From positions 1-20,913 of IMG/VR virus record IMGVR_UViG_3300035182_001716: DNA of 20,913 bases; one strand, written 5' to 3'. Positions 6,588 to 12,967 of the stretch are shown here, one piece after another. Within the stretch, counting starts at the first letter, position 1, and each line of letters opens with the position of its first letter. A program made the position numbers and the translations under genes. The notes below the pieces were generated by a model. It ran no database searches, was not told the origin of the DNA, and saw only the letters and a program-made list of their open reading frames with translations. Source of the DNA: a virus.

Positions 6588-7352
6588 CTATTGTGTATTG
6601 TATGCCCTTATTATATCTCTAACTATGCCATGGCGTACAATATCTTCTTCTTTAAACTCAACAAATCCAACATTAGCAACATTTCGCATACGATATAGCG
6701 CGTCTCGCAGGCCGGAGGTTCCACTAAGATCACACTGTTCTAAATCTCCATCAATGATAACTTTACAATTTTCATTAATTCTCGTCAAAAACATTTTCAT
6801 TTGCTCAGGAGTTGTATTTTGAGCTTCATCTAAAATTACCACGCAATCATTAAAGTTTGAGCCACGCATGAACGATAATGGCTTTGCGATAATTTGACCA
6901 TGTGTCATGAAATAATTTACTTGGGATTTACCTAAGCGTTTATTAAAGACATCTCTAAATGGCTCAATATATGGTTCATACTTTTCTTCAAGTTCGCCAG
7001 GTAAGAAACCAAAACTTTCACCACACTCTACAGCTGGGCGAGTAATAATGATACGCTCGATTTCACCATCTCTAAGCCGCTCAGCCGCGTGGGCCGCCGC
7101 AACAAAGGTTTTTCCAGTACCGGCTGGTCCTGTAGCAAATGTAATTACGTTATTTTTGATGAGCTGTAAATAAAGCTCTTGACGAGGAGTTAAAGCTTTT
7201 AAAGGCTTTACCTCTTTTTTGACTTGACTGATAGGTTGGAAGAATTCGTCATTTGAGAATTCTTCTGGTCTTAAGTGCAATTTTTGTTTATCCTTTCTTC
7301 TCTCCGATCTTATTTCACGTCTTGCGATTTTTCTAGATTGTGAGTTTTTCAT
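6588..7352 (-). CDS. phoH: PhoH-like ATPase
   Basis: The 254-residue protein has a Walker A motif GPAGTGKT (75-82), a Walker B motif VVILDEAQ (171-178), the family segment ITRPAVECGESFGFLPG (103-119) and the terminal RHGIVRDIIRAYN. PhoH proteins are P-loop ATPases with a helicase-like core, very common in phages and often used as phage markers; their exact role in infection is unsettled. The first 45 or so residues are a basic extension (many K and R) that may bind nucleic acid. AAAGGAAA precedes the ATG. Two small genes follow within 6 bases or overlapping. The leader carries a strong hairpin (7379-7407). Confidence 0.95.
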   Translation of the reverse strand: MKNSQSRKIARREIRSERRKDKQKLHLRPEEFSNDEFFQPISQVKKEVKPLKALTPRQELYLQLIKNNVITFATGPAGTGKTFVAAAHAAERLRDGEIERIIITRPAVECGESFGFLPGELEEKYEPYIEPFRDVFNKRLGKSQVNYFMTHGQIIAKPLSFMRGSNFNDCVVILDEAQNTTPEQMKMFLTRINENCKVIIDGDLEQCDLSGTSGLRDALYRMRNVANVGFVEFKEEDIVRHGIVRDIIRAYNTQ

Positions 7353-7378
7353 AGCTTTCCTTTACTGAGTTAATGTTC

Positions 7379-7407
7379 CTCTACCCTCCATACCACCGAG
7401 GGTAGAG
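7379..7407 (-). promoter_or_regulatory. 10-base-pair hairpin in the phoH leader
   Basis: CTCTACCCTC and GAGGGTAGAG pair perfectly around CATACCACC, 27 bases before the phoH ATG. No T-run follows on either strand, so it is not a standard terminator. RNA stability, processing or translational control are possible. A 20-codon reading frame (from 7432) crosses it but has no ribosome binding site. Confidence 0.5.
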
Positions 7408-7480
7408 ATCGAGTTTCAGTTATCAGTTCCATCTATAGTCAGCTAATATTATTTACAAGTTTTACGCTTAAACCTTCCCT

Positions 7481-7867
7481 TCAGAAATCAATTTTCAAAT
7501 GAGCATTAACTAACGCCCTTGCTCTAGCGTTATCTTTAGCCCTCTCTGGCTCTGCAATACAAAGAGCCTTATTTACTTTTGGTGCAATGTAGATAATGAT
7601 GGCTCTATCTTTATTACTTCGAATTGCTTGTGAAATAGAAAATCCAGTTTCAGCAAGAGAGACCCATTACCAAAAGTTTCAGCGGTAACTTGGAACAAGA
7701 TAATTTCATCATTCACTAAATGCTCAACTTCAACATCAGCAAGCTTAGGGGGTCCAATCAGCAACTTGAGGGTTAAAATAATTAATTTGCAGTCGATCGT
7801 AATTGGATATAAACTCATCATACCATTTGCTACAACCACATGCTCCAAATAAACCAATTGTAGACAT
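7481..7867 (-). pseudogene. Nucleoside 2-deoxyribosyltransferase-like gene broken by two frameshifts
   Basis: The true start is the ATG at 7865-7867, preceded by AAGGAA and separated from the upstream stop by one base (TAACATG). It reads MSTIGLFGACGCSKWYDEF then YFNPQVADWTP before hitting a stop just after a run of five C (7748-7752). Dropping one C continues the protein as KLADVEVEHLVNDEIILF and QVTAETFGNG. A second shift in the AGAGAGA stretch (7656-7662) leads to SLAETGFSISQAIRSNKD, RAIIIYIAPKVNKAL and a TGA at 7481-7483. The joined product is 127 residues and matches the nucleoside 2-deoxyribosyltransferase-like fold: the N-terminal strand-loop GLFGACG, and GSLAETGFS holding the presumed catalytic glutamate. 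The two insertions sum to three bases. It may be a real lesion or a sequence error. Confidence 0.8.
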
Positions 7868-7868
7868 G

Positions 7869-8150
7869 TTATTCCTTTTTAATGGGGTTGATTGCAGTAG
7901 GCTGTTGAGTGCCTGAAGTAAGCTTAGCAGCTAGTTCTTTCATTGCATCATTTCTGCCTTGATTATAGGCATTATTCAACAAAAATGTTACTTTATCAGC
8001 TTCATCACTGTCATAAAGCTCAATTACGACATTGGCCTCAGCTGCTTTTCGATAATTGACATCATTACCATTAGCAACATAAATTTCAACAAACCCATTA
8101 GCCACATTAGCAATGGCACGCAAGATTGTTAAAGCAGAAAAATCTGCCAT
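7869..8150 (-). CDS. Small hypothetical protein
   Basis: A longer frame reaches 8207 but would run through the terminator at 8178-8205. The ATG at 8148-8150 (MADFSALTILRAIANV) with GGA upstream is therefore the better start, giving 93 residues. The protein is helical and ends in a polar tail (TSGTQQPTAINPIKKE). The segment NNAYNQGRNDAMKELA suggests a short amphipathic helix. It lies one base from the broken deoxyribosyltransferase gene and is probably co-transcribed with it. The family is not recognised. Confidence 0.7.
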   Translation of the reverse strand: MADFSALTILRAIANVANGFVEIYVANGNDVNYRKAAEANVVIELYDSDEADKVTFLLNNAYNQGRNDAMKELAAKLTSGTQQPTAINPIKKE

Positions 8151-8177
8151 AAGAATTCCAAATAAAAAAAGGGGGGT

Positions 8178-8205
8178 AAAAAGATAGGGAGGCATTGCAC
8201 CTCCC
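8178..8205 (-). terminator. Intrinsic terminator of the vWA gene
   Basis: In the minus direction GGGAGG pairs with CCTCCC across a 7-base loop and is followed by TATCTTTTT. It begins 22 bases after the stop of the vWA gene. A run of six C and seven T just beyond (8164-8176) is an unusual low-complexity spacer. Confidence 0.8.
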
Positions 8206-8227
8206 ATTAAGCTAGGAGAACAAACGA

Positions 8228-9322
8228 TTATTGAGCTGATTTGCCTTCTTTAAAGGCATGACCAACATTGGCCCAGTAAAGTACTTCAGTATTGACCGGA
8301 AGTTTACGATTTACAGAGGTAGATTGGATAAAAATTTCCCAATCGCCAAGCGTTCCAGGGCGAACTTTTGCATCGCCATAACGTGGTAGACCAATCAGGT
8401 CTCTGGCGGCTTGGCCAGAATAAACTACCCCGGTATTTTTATCGCGGATGATGACCAACTTACTGTCTTGAACTTTATCAGCTGATTTTTTACCGGCCAC
8501 CAATTTGTAAAAAGCACCACCCTTTAACATTGGAGCTCCAAGTTTATGCTCGACGAACTCGCGAATTAAAGCACCTTCAGCTTCAGTCTGAACCGTCCAA
8601 ATTTTAATTTGGCTGGAGATGTCGACCAATTGAGCTCTAACTTCGTCTTTTGACAAGTTTTTGATATCGGCATAGAAAGATTTTGTTGCCGTTTTACCTG
8701 TCGATCTTGCGGTAAAATAGCTTGAGACAGCCACGTTGGTTGAGGTTGAAGATTGTTCCATGCCACGAACTGAAGTTTCCCATTCTTCGATGTTACCGTT
8801 ATAAAGGTTCAAACTTCTTACCAAGTTGCGAGCGTAGCCACGTGGTACCCTAAAGGTAAAGGTCCAACGGTCCGTAGCCTGAAGTTCTTTAATCTTGTTT
8901 GCAAGGTTGAATGCTGACCAATTGGCTGATGAATTTTCTTCACCATCAGTAACGATCAACAGCAAAAAGGCAGTGTTTGGGTCATTAGCATATGGCAGCT
9001 TTTGAAATGATTCAATCAGCAAGCCAACGCTGTCATAAAGTGGAGTGCCATAACCATTTGCTTCATAGCTTTGAGGTTCAATTGTATTGATGCCAGTGAT
9101 TGATGAACCATTGACAACTAGGCGGGCATTTCGAGTACTGCCATAGCCACATTCGGCGACTGACACGATAACGTCTTGGTTGAATTCGATTGCATTTTGT
9201 TTGAATGATGATACAAGACCATTGTAGTCTTTTGCGGCGGCTGAAGCGATAGCGCGCATTGAAGCTGAGTGGTCACGTACAATACCGATAACGGTACGAA
9301 TTGTTGGATTTTGTTCTGTCAT
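8228..9322 (-). CDS. Phage von Willebrand factor A (MIDAS) domain protein
   Basis: The ATG at 9320-9322 has GGAAA just upstream and is preferred over the TTG 12 bases earlier, giving 364 residues. The N-terminal half is a vWA fold with a complete metal site: D17-x-S19-x-S21, T93 and D126 (VTDGEEN). A separate C-terminal domain (about 265-355) contains FYKLV, SKLVIIRDKNTGVVYSG, AARDLIGLP and GDWEIFIQSTSVNRKLP, an arrangement I associate with vWA proteins of phages and their hosts. vWA domains mediate metal-dependent protein binding; the partner here is unknown. A perfect TATAAATA promoter (9378-9385) and a terminator (8178-8205) make it a single-gene late transcript. It is the second MIDAS protein in the window, after Ro60. 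Confidence 0.9.
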   Translation of the reverse strand: MTEQNPTIRTVIGIVRDHSASMRAIASAAAKDYNGLVSSFKQNAIEFNQDVIVSVAECGYGSTRNARLVVNGSSITGINTIEPQSYEANGYGTPLYDSVGLLIESFQKLPYANDPNTAFLLLIVTDGEENSSANWSAFNLANKIKELQATDRWTFTFRVPRGYARNLVRSLNLYNGNIEEWETSVRGMEQSSTSTNVAVSSYFTARSTGKTATKSFYADIKNLSKDEVRAQLVDISSQIKIWTVQTEAEGALIREFVEHKLGAPMLKGGAFYKLVAGKKSADKVQDSKLVIIRDKNTGVVYSGQAARDLIGLPRYGDAKVRPGTLGDWEIFIQSTSVNRKLPVNTEVLYWANVGHAFKEGKSAQ

Positions 9323-9376
9323 AAAAGTTTCCAAAGATAAAGCATTAAAAATAAAGTTAAAATAGCTTGCGCTTAT

Positions 9377-9636
9377 CTATTTATAGATAAAATTATAGTG
9401 CCAAACATCTATTTTGTCATATTCGTTAAGCTCATATTTCTTACTTTTGAACCAAACTTCAATTTGGTCGTGAGCGATATGACCTCTTAATATTAGAATT
9501 TTAAGCACGTTAAGCAGTGTATCAGACCCAATTCTAATTGGGGTTCTGGTGTATTGATAACAGATAACATAAAGTCAAATGCTTTATCATCTGGCACAGT
9601 GATACCATTAATTTGGTCACAAATTACGATTAACAT
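9377..9636 (-). pseudogene. Frameshifted third member of the small paralogous family
   Basis: From the ATG at 9634-9636 the frame reads MLIVICDQINGITVPDDKAF and then DFMLSVINT. It then loses register at an ACAC repeat. Removing one AC gives RTPIRIGSDTLLNVLKILIL, RGHIAHDQIEVWFKSKKYEL and NEYDKIDVWHYNFIYK, ending at TAG (9377-9379). The reconstructed 85 residues line up with the proteins at 9847-10194 and 10227-10523: an opening I-x-x-D-x-x-x-G with P-D nearby, then V-G-S-x-x-L or V-S-T-E-L, then G-x-x-D/H and a late beta strand. The stop lies inside the late promoter of the vWA gene. The gene is disrupted as sequenced. Confidence 0.7.
9378..9385 (-). promoter_or_regulatory. T4-like late promoter (TATAAATA) for the vWA gene
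   Basis: An exact TATAAATA lies 56 bases before the vWA ATG, embedded in a perfect palindrome TTATCTAT-TT-ATAGATAA (9373-9390). The palindrome may add a second regulatory input. Confidence 0.65.
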
Positions 9637-9686
9637 TACTTCATAATCCAGGCTCGTTGAGAGGTATAATTATGAATCTTAAGAGC

Positions 9687-9804
9687 CTATGCTACTTTGT
9701 ACAATGTCAAAGCCATGAGAGGATGAGTAATTATATCATAGATTAAAGCCCAACCTAAGCGTTCTTCGTAGTGTACGCAGTATTGATTGGGGGTCTAACT
9801 TCAT
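9687..9804 (-). pseudogene. Small gene interrupted at a run of five C
   Basis: The ATG at 9802-9804 starts MKLDP. Dropping one C from GACCCCC (9789-9793) continues as NQYCVHYEERLGWALIYD and IITHPLMALTLYKVA to a TAG at 9687-9689, 38 residues in all. The uncorrected frame stops after 22 unconvincing residues. Upstream, another frame reads ERPTKQPLHFKVVKK into the run of six A before this ATG. The original protein may therefore have been longer and carry further single-base shifts. The aromatic, conserved-looking segment suggests a real phage gene; the family is not recognised. Confidence 0.5.
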
Positions 9805-9846
9805 TTTTTCACCACTTTAAAATGCAAAGGCTGTTTAGTTGGGCGC

Positions 9847-10194
9847 TCATTGTGCAATATCCTCTTGAGTGTTAAGTAGAGTTAAATTAGCTCTACGAAA
9901 TTTTAACAACCGATGAACCAACCGCGTTTGTAAATCGCAAAACCCAGGTTGTGGATTAACTAAATCACCATTTTTAAGGTGCTGTACTTGTTTACCATTA
10001 TACCAAAATTCTACATTTGATGGGTCCAAATTCCCTTCGGCAATTTCCGCCCTAAAAGCTAGTATAAGTAATTCTGAACCAACGGTGACTTTAGCATTTC
10101 TGCTATGGTTGACAATGTAGCTCTCAACAAAGCTTTCGACATCTGCATCTGGCACAATTTGCCCATGCTCTGGGTCATACACAATTTTGAACAT
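9847..10194 (-). CDS. Small protein, paralogue of the 10227-10523 gene
   Basis: The 115-residue product begins MFKIVYDPEHGQIVPD after GAGG, which is well placed upstream of the ATG. It shares with the protein encoded at 10227-10523 the pattern I/V-Y-D-P-x-x-G, PD, V-T-V-x-S/T-E-L, x-R-x-x-I-x-x-G and P-x-G-F-C-D, so the two are duplicated copies of one fold. The last 35 residues (from LQTRLVHRLLKFRRAN) are a basic extension that the paralogue lacks. No catalytic motif is recognised. Its TGA overlaps an ATG (ATGA), and coding-like sequence in another frame follows, so the true downstream arrangement may be obscured by indels. Confidence 0.8.
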   Translation of the reverse strand: MFKIVYDPEHGQIVPDADVESFVESYIVNHSRNAKVTVGSELLILAFRAEIAEGNLDPSNVEFWYNGKQVQHLKNGDLVNPQPGFCDLQTRLVHRLLKFRRANLTLLNTQEDIAQ

Positions 10195-10226
10195 AATTAC
10201 CTCACTAAAATTTTATTCTATCACAA

Positions 10227-10523
10227 TCAGAAAAGATTAATTAAACATTCTTCGTAGTAGTCACAGAAGCCTTCGGGCCATTGACTGAGCTTGCCTTTTT
10301 TGTCTGGTTGTAAAATAGTATCTTTGAATTTGATGATAACTTTTGTATGGTCGATGATGCCTTTATTAATTGCAACACGAACTCTCTGAATAAAGAGTTC
10401 GGTACTAACAGTGACGGTAAGGTCTTCTTGGTTTGCTTTTTCTACGATGGCGTAAACTACCTCTTTTGTTTTACCATCAGGATAGGCATCACCTTCAATT
10501 GGGTCGTAAATCACCGTCAACAT
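10227..10523 (-). CDS. Small protein, paralogue of the 9847-10194 gene
   Basis: The ATG at 10521-10523 is chosen over the GTG at 10532 because AAGGTG is well spaced for it and it follows the upstream stop by one base. The 98 residues (MLTVIYDPIEGDAYPD) contain V-T-V-S-T-E-L-F-I and end WPEGFCDYYEECLINLF. It belongs to the same family as 9847-10194 and the broken copy at 9377-9636. All three are small and beta-rich, with the invariant D-P/D-Q ... G turn near residue 10. The function is unknown. Confidence 0.82.
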   Translation of the reverse strand: MLTVIYDPIEGDAYPDGKTKEVVYAIVEKANQEDLTVTVSTELFIQRVRVAINKGIIDHTKVIIKFKDTILQPDKKGKLSQWPEGFCDYYEECLINLF

Positions 10524-10524
10524 T

Positions 10525-10704
10525 TTATTCACCTTTAATCAACAGTTTGAGCTCTTTGCGGTTGATTGGATTACCATCTAAAAAGTATTCATCGCCAGCC
10601 ATACTGAAGCGACCATGACTTGTAGTAAGGTACATCCCATTAAATTGGATGATGCTTATTCCAGCTTTATGAAACAAATTTTTCAATTGAGTTAAGTTGT
10701 GCAT
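10525..10704 (-). CDS. Small hypothetical protein (59 residues)
   Basis: The ATG at 10702-10704 directly abuts the TAA of the upstream gene, and the TAA at 10525-10527 is one base from the next ATG. The product begins MHNLTQLKNLFHKAGISIIQ and has the beta-rich middle FNGMYLTTSHGRFSMAGDEY. The tight packing into the operon is the main evidence that this short frame is real. No family is recognised. Confidence 0.75.
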   Translation of the reverse strand: MHNLTQLKNLFHKAGISIIQFNGMYLTTSHGRFSMAGDEYFLDGNPINRKELKLLIKGE

Positions 10705-10905
10705 TTATTCAGCCTCGGCGTGTTCATCATTGCAATCAGCATATCCATTGTTGTAGCCAAGCTCAATCAAGAATCTTGCCGCTTCAATATCGACTTGTGT
10801 AAGTTTGTCAAATGCTGAAATTGCTTTGGCTTTTAACTCTTCATTGTCATTTTGTGTCCAATGAATGTATGAATAAACTTCATGAAATTCAGGATTTGCA
10901 GCCAT
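10705..10905 (-). CDS. Small hypothetical acidic protein
   Basis: A frame opens at 10929, but the ATG at 10903-10905 has TGGAG six bases upstream and is preferred, giving 66 residues (MAANPEFHEVYSYIHW). The protein is acidic and helical and ends GYNNGYADCNDEHAEAE. It is the first gene of the small-protein operon, 24 bases after the predicted transcription start. No family is recognised. Confidence 0.72.
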   Translation of the reverse strand: MAANPEFHEVYSYIHWTQNDNEELKAKAISAFDKLTQVDIEAARFLIELGYNNGYADCNDEHAEAE

Positions 10906-10935
10906 GTCAATCTCCAATATTTTCAGCATGGAGAT

Positions 10936-10963
10936 ATCTTAACACCTTTTTAGCTTTTGTAAA
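10936..10963 (-). promoter_or_regulatory. Sigma70-like promoter of the small-protein operon
   Basis: TTTACA (10958-10963) and TAAGAT (10936-10941) are separated by 16 bases on the minus strand. This is a reasonable host-type promoter, consistent with early expression of the 10905-to-9377 operon, in contrast to the late motifs elsewhere. Confidence 0.5.
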
Positions 10964-10982
10964 CTTTATTTTTGATAACTGA

Positions 10983-11012
10983 TTAACAGTTTGGGACTAT
11001 CCATTGTATAAA
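10983..11012 (+). promoter_or_regulatory. Sigma70-like promoter, divergent from the small-protein operon
   Basis: TTAACA (10983-10988) and TATAAA (11007-11012) each match consensus at five of six positions, with an 18-base spacer. It points to the decayed gene and the intact gene at 11330. Confidence 0.5.
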
Positions 11013-11059
11013 AAGTGTGATATTATAGAAGATACTCCGACGGTCACCACTTAAGAGAG

Positions 11060-11330
11060 AACTATTGTATTGAGTGGTGTCATTATAGATTTTTTAAAAA
11101 TTGGAATCAATTGCAAGAATGGCATCATATTTGGGATGCTAGTTACAGTAGAATGTGCTGGAACCCTGAGTTGCTGTCATATAAAAAGGCGGATTGCATT
11201 AGTCGAAACATTAAAAGTTGAAGAATATTATGTTGAACAGTGAAAGATTAGGGATAAGTTGGTAACAGCACGTAAAGATTATCTGGAAAAAACTCAACCG
11301 GAACAAATAAGAAACATTATTGGAGATTAA
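11060..11330 (+). pseudogene. Decayed plus-strand gene with a frameshift and an in-frame TGA
   Basis: One frame reads NYCIEWCHYRFFKNWNQLQE, WHHIWDASYSRMCWNPELLS and YKKAD. Around 11175-11215 the coding-like frame changes and continues as ALVETLKVEEYYVEQ, a TGA (11241-11243) where TGG would fit, then KIRDKLVTARKDYLEKTQ and PEQIRNIIGD. The final TAA overlaps the ATG of the next gene by one base (TAATG), which is typical of a true operon junction. No good start codon is visible, so the 5' boundary is approximate. A hairpin, CACCACTTAA/TTGAGTGGTG (11045-11079), overlaps its beginning. The remaining 10930-11060 stretch holds only the promoters. Confidence 0.45.
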
Positions 11331-11665
11331 TGGTGAACCCTGTTAAAATCAATGACATATTTCACTATCAAAAGTCTTACTATAAGGTCATTTCAGTTAA
11401 ACAAATTAATCAATTTACTAAACACGAATTTTATAATGTTATAAAGTGCAATAAAAACGGAGTTGAATTTTCAACAAAAACTAACTTTATCGCATCATTT
11501 GTAGAAAAGGCAGAGCGCTGGCGAGCTATCAAAAATGAAAAAGCATCGATGGCTAATAAAGACATCGGGGAAATGAAGCGACGAGTAAATTATCTAAAAG
11601 GCAAAATTAAAGTTTATTCTGAAGAACTTGCTGAACTTGAAGAACAGTTAAATTCAAGGCAATAA
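11330..11665 (+). CDS. Hypothetical protein with C-terminal coiled coil
   Basis: The 111-residue frame starts at an ATG overlapping the upstream TAA. GGAG lies 4 bases from this ATG, while the GTG codon immediately after is 7 bases away and may be the actual start. The N-terminal 60 residues look beta-rich (IFHYQKSYYKVISVKQ). The last 35 or so residues form a likely coiled coil (GEMKRRVNYLKGKIKVYSEE). No family is recognised. It lies downstream of the decayed gene under the promoter at 10983-11012 and ends directly in a strong terminator. Confidence 0.8.
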   Translation: MVNPVKINDIFHYQKSYYKVISVKQINQFTKHEFYNVIKCNKNGVEFSTKTNFIASFVEKAERWRAIKNEKASMANKDIGEMKRRVNYLKGKIKVYSEELAELEEQLNSRQ

Positions 11666-11689
11666 AAAACCCGCCGAAGCGGGTTTTTT
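11664..11689. terminator. Bidirectional intrinsic terminator
   Basis: CCCGC-CGAA-GCGGG is flanked by six A on one side and six T on the other. It lies directly after the stop of the plus-strand gene ending at 11665 and 25 bases after the capsid gene stop on the opposite strand, so it serves both convergent transcripts. Confidence 0.92.
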
Positions 11690-11714
11690 GAACTTACTAA
11701 CTTACGACTAACTA

Positions 11715-12926
11715 TTATTGGAAAGTTAAATTAGCAATATTAACTCGTCCAAAATAGTCAGCTGAGTTACCTAACGATGTTGCAGTGTTGGTAAATGTAG
11801 CTTTCCCGTAACGAGTCATTAAGCTAACTTGTGGGTTGTAAGTAGTTGGATCGATGATTACGTTAGAGCTCATCAAAGGAACATATGGGCAATAGAAGTA
11901 ACCGCTATCCATTTCACCATTACCACCTTTATAACCTAACAAGACTGGCTCTGAACCTTGGTCGTGGTAGATATAGGTGTAAATTTTGATAGAACCATTC
12001 AAAGTACCAATCAATTTGGTGTTGTTTGGACCTTCAAAAGAACCACTAACTGCAGGTGCGAATACTGATTTTGAAGCAGATTGCAATACAGAAGCGATTT
12101 GAGGAGAAACAACTGCCCAATTAGCAGCGCCACGACGTGTTTTACGAGCGATTTCGTTTGCAACTTTGTTGATCAATACGCCAAGAACCGCGAAACGATC
12201 GCCAACATAGTTAGGAATACCAGTGAATGAGCCAGAAGCCATGTCAAAGGTTTCAACTGTGCCAGCCAAACTAATCAAATCGTTAATGATTTCATTGTCA
12301 ATCTCAGAAACGATCTCTGCAGAAAGAGCTGCAGTGATTTCAGCTTCCAAGTCTAAACCGTGCTGTGCAGATAAATCTTGCATAGCTTCAACAGTCCATT
12401 TAGCTTGTAACTTACGTGAACCAGCAGTAACGGTTTGTTTCAATACTTCTAATTGCAATTGACGTCCGCCGTATGCCTCGAAATCAGAGGTAAGAGCAGC
12501 AAAACCGGTTGCAACGTTAGAACTATCTACACCACCAGAATACCAACGTTTGGTTTTTGAGTTGTTTGAGAACACCTCGGTTGAACCACCAATGATATCT
12601 TCCGCACCAGCACCAGCAGGACTTACGTCTACGTTTTCAGAGAATAAGAAACGTAAAGAGTATGCCAAGCCAACTGGACCTTGCATTGGTTGAATACCAA
12701 CAAGTTCAGTAGCAATTGTACCTGGAATGATACGACGAATCATTGGGATAATGATTTTTTGGAAGTTACCAATTGCACCAGCTGCTGATACACCAGCTGC
12801 CGCGGTTTCCATCAAGTACTGTTTTTGGTTTTCCATCAAAGAAGCCATATAAGCTTTTTTGTTGGCAGGCAGTTCAGTCAAAAGTATTTCTTTTGTTTCT
12901 GCCCAGTTTTCAAATAAGTTTTCCAT
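11715..12926 (-). CDS. Major capsid protein, T4 gp23-like
   Basis: The 403-residue protein contains the gp23 family core GNFQKIIIPMIRRIIPGTIA followed by TELVGIQPMQGPVGLAYSLR. Later come WAVVSPQIASVLQS and a C-terminal segment ending RVNIANLTFQ. It is shorter than T4 gp23 (521). GGAG precedes the ATG at good spacing. A likely prohead protease site of the LxE type occurs in YLME-TAAAG after E40, which would remove an acidic N-terminal propeptide. The gene follows the scaffold gene, in the same order as T4 genes 22-23, with a late promoter variant (12960-12967) overlapping the scaffold stop to give the capsid gene extra transcripts. Confidence 0.95.
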   Translation of the reverse strand: MENLFENWAETKEILLTELPANKKAYMASLMENQKQYLMETAAAGVSAAGAIGNFQKIIIPMIRRIIPGTIATELVGIQPMQGPVGLAYSLRFLFSENVDVSPAGAGAEDIIGGSTEVFSNNSKTKRWYSGGVDSSNVATGFAALTSDFEAYGGRQLQLEVLKQTVTAGSRKLQAKWTVEAMQDLSAQHGLDLEAEITAALSAEIVSEIDNEIINDLISLAGTVETFDMASGSFTGIPNYVGDRFAVLGVLINKVANEIARKTRRGAANWAVVSPQIASVLQSASKSVFAPAVSGSFEGPNNTKLIGTLNGSIKIYTYIYHDQGSEPVLLGYKGGNGEMDSGYFYCPYVPLMSSNVIIDPTTYNPQVSLMTRYGKATFTNTATSLGNSADYFGRVNIANLTFQ

Positions 12927-12959
12927 ATTTGTCTCCTAGTTCAAAAAGATATTTGTAGT

Positions 12960-12967
12960 TATTTATG
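12960..12967 (-). promoter_or_regulatory. Late promoter variant (CATAAATA) for the capsid gene
   Basis: The motif matches seven of eight late consensus bases and is placed 34 bases before the capsid ATG, overlapping the end of the scaffold gene. Confidence 0.5.

Noticed and set aside
7573-7857. Intact 94-codon minus-strand gene
   Set aside because: Only its middle part is in the correct frame; its beginning and end are out-of-frame readings of the deoxyribosyltransferase-like gene.
8151-8207. N-terminal extension (with a hydrophobic stretch) of the 7869-8150 gene
   Set aside because: It would be encoded by the terminator of the vWA gene and its C/T runs, and the internal ATG has the ribosome binding site.
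9810-9850. 13-codon gene overlapping the stop of the 9847-10194 gene (ATGA)
   Set aside because: It has a plausible ribosome binding site but is very short, and a different frame of the same bases looks more protein-like.
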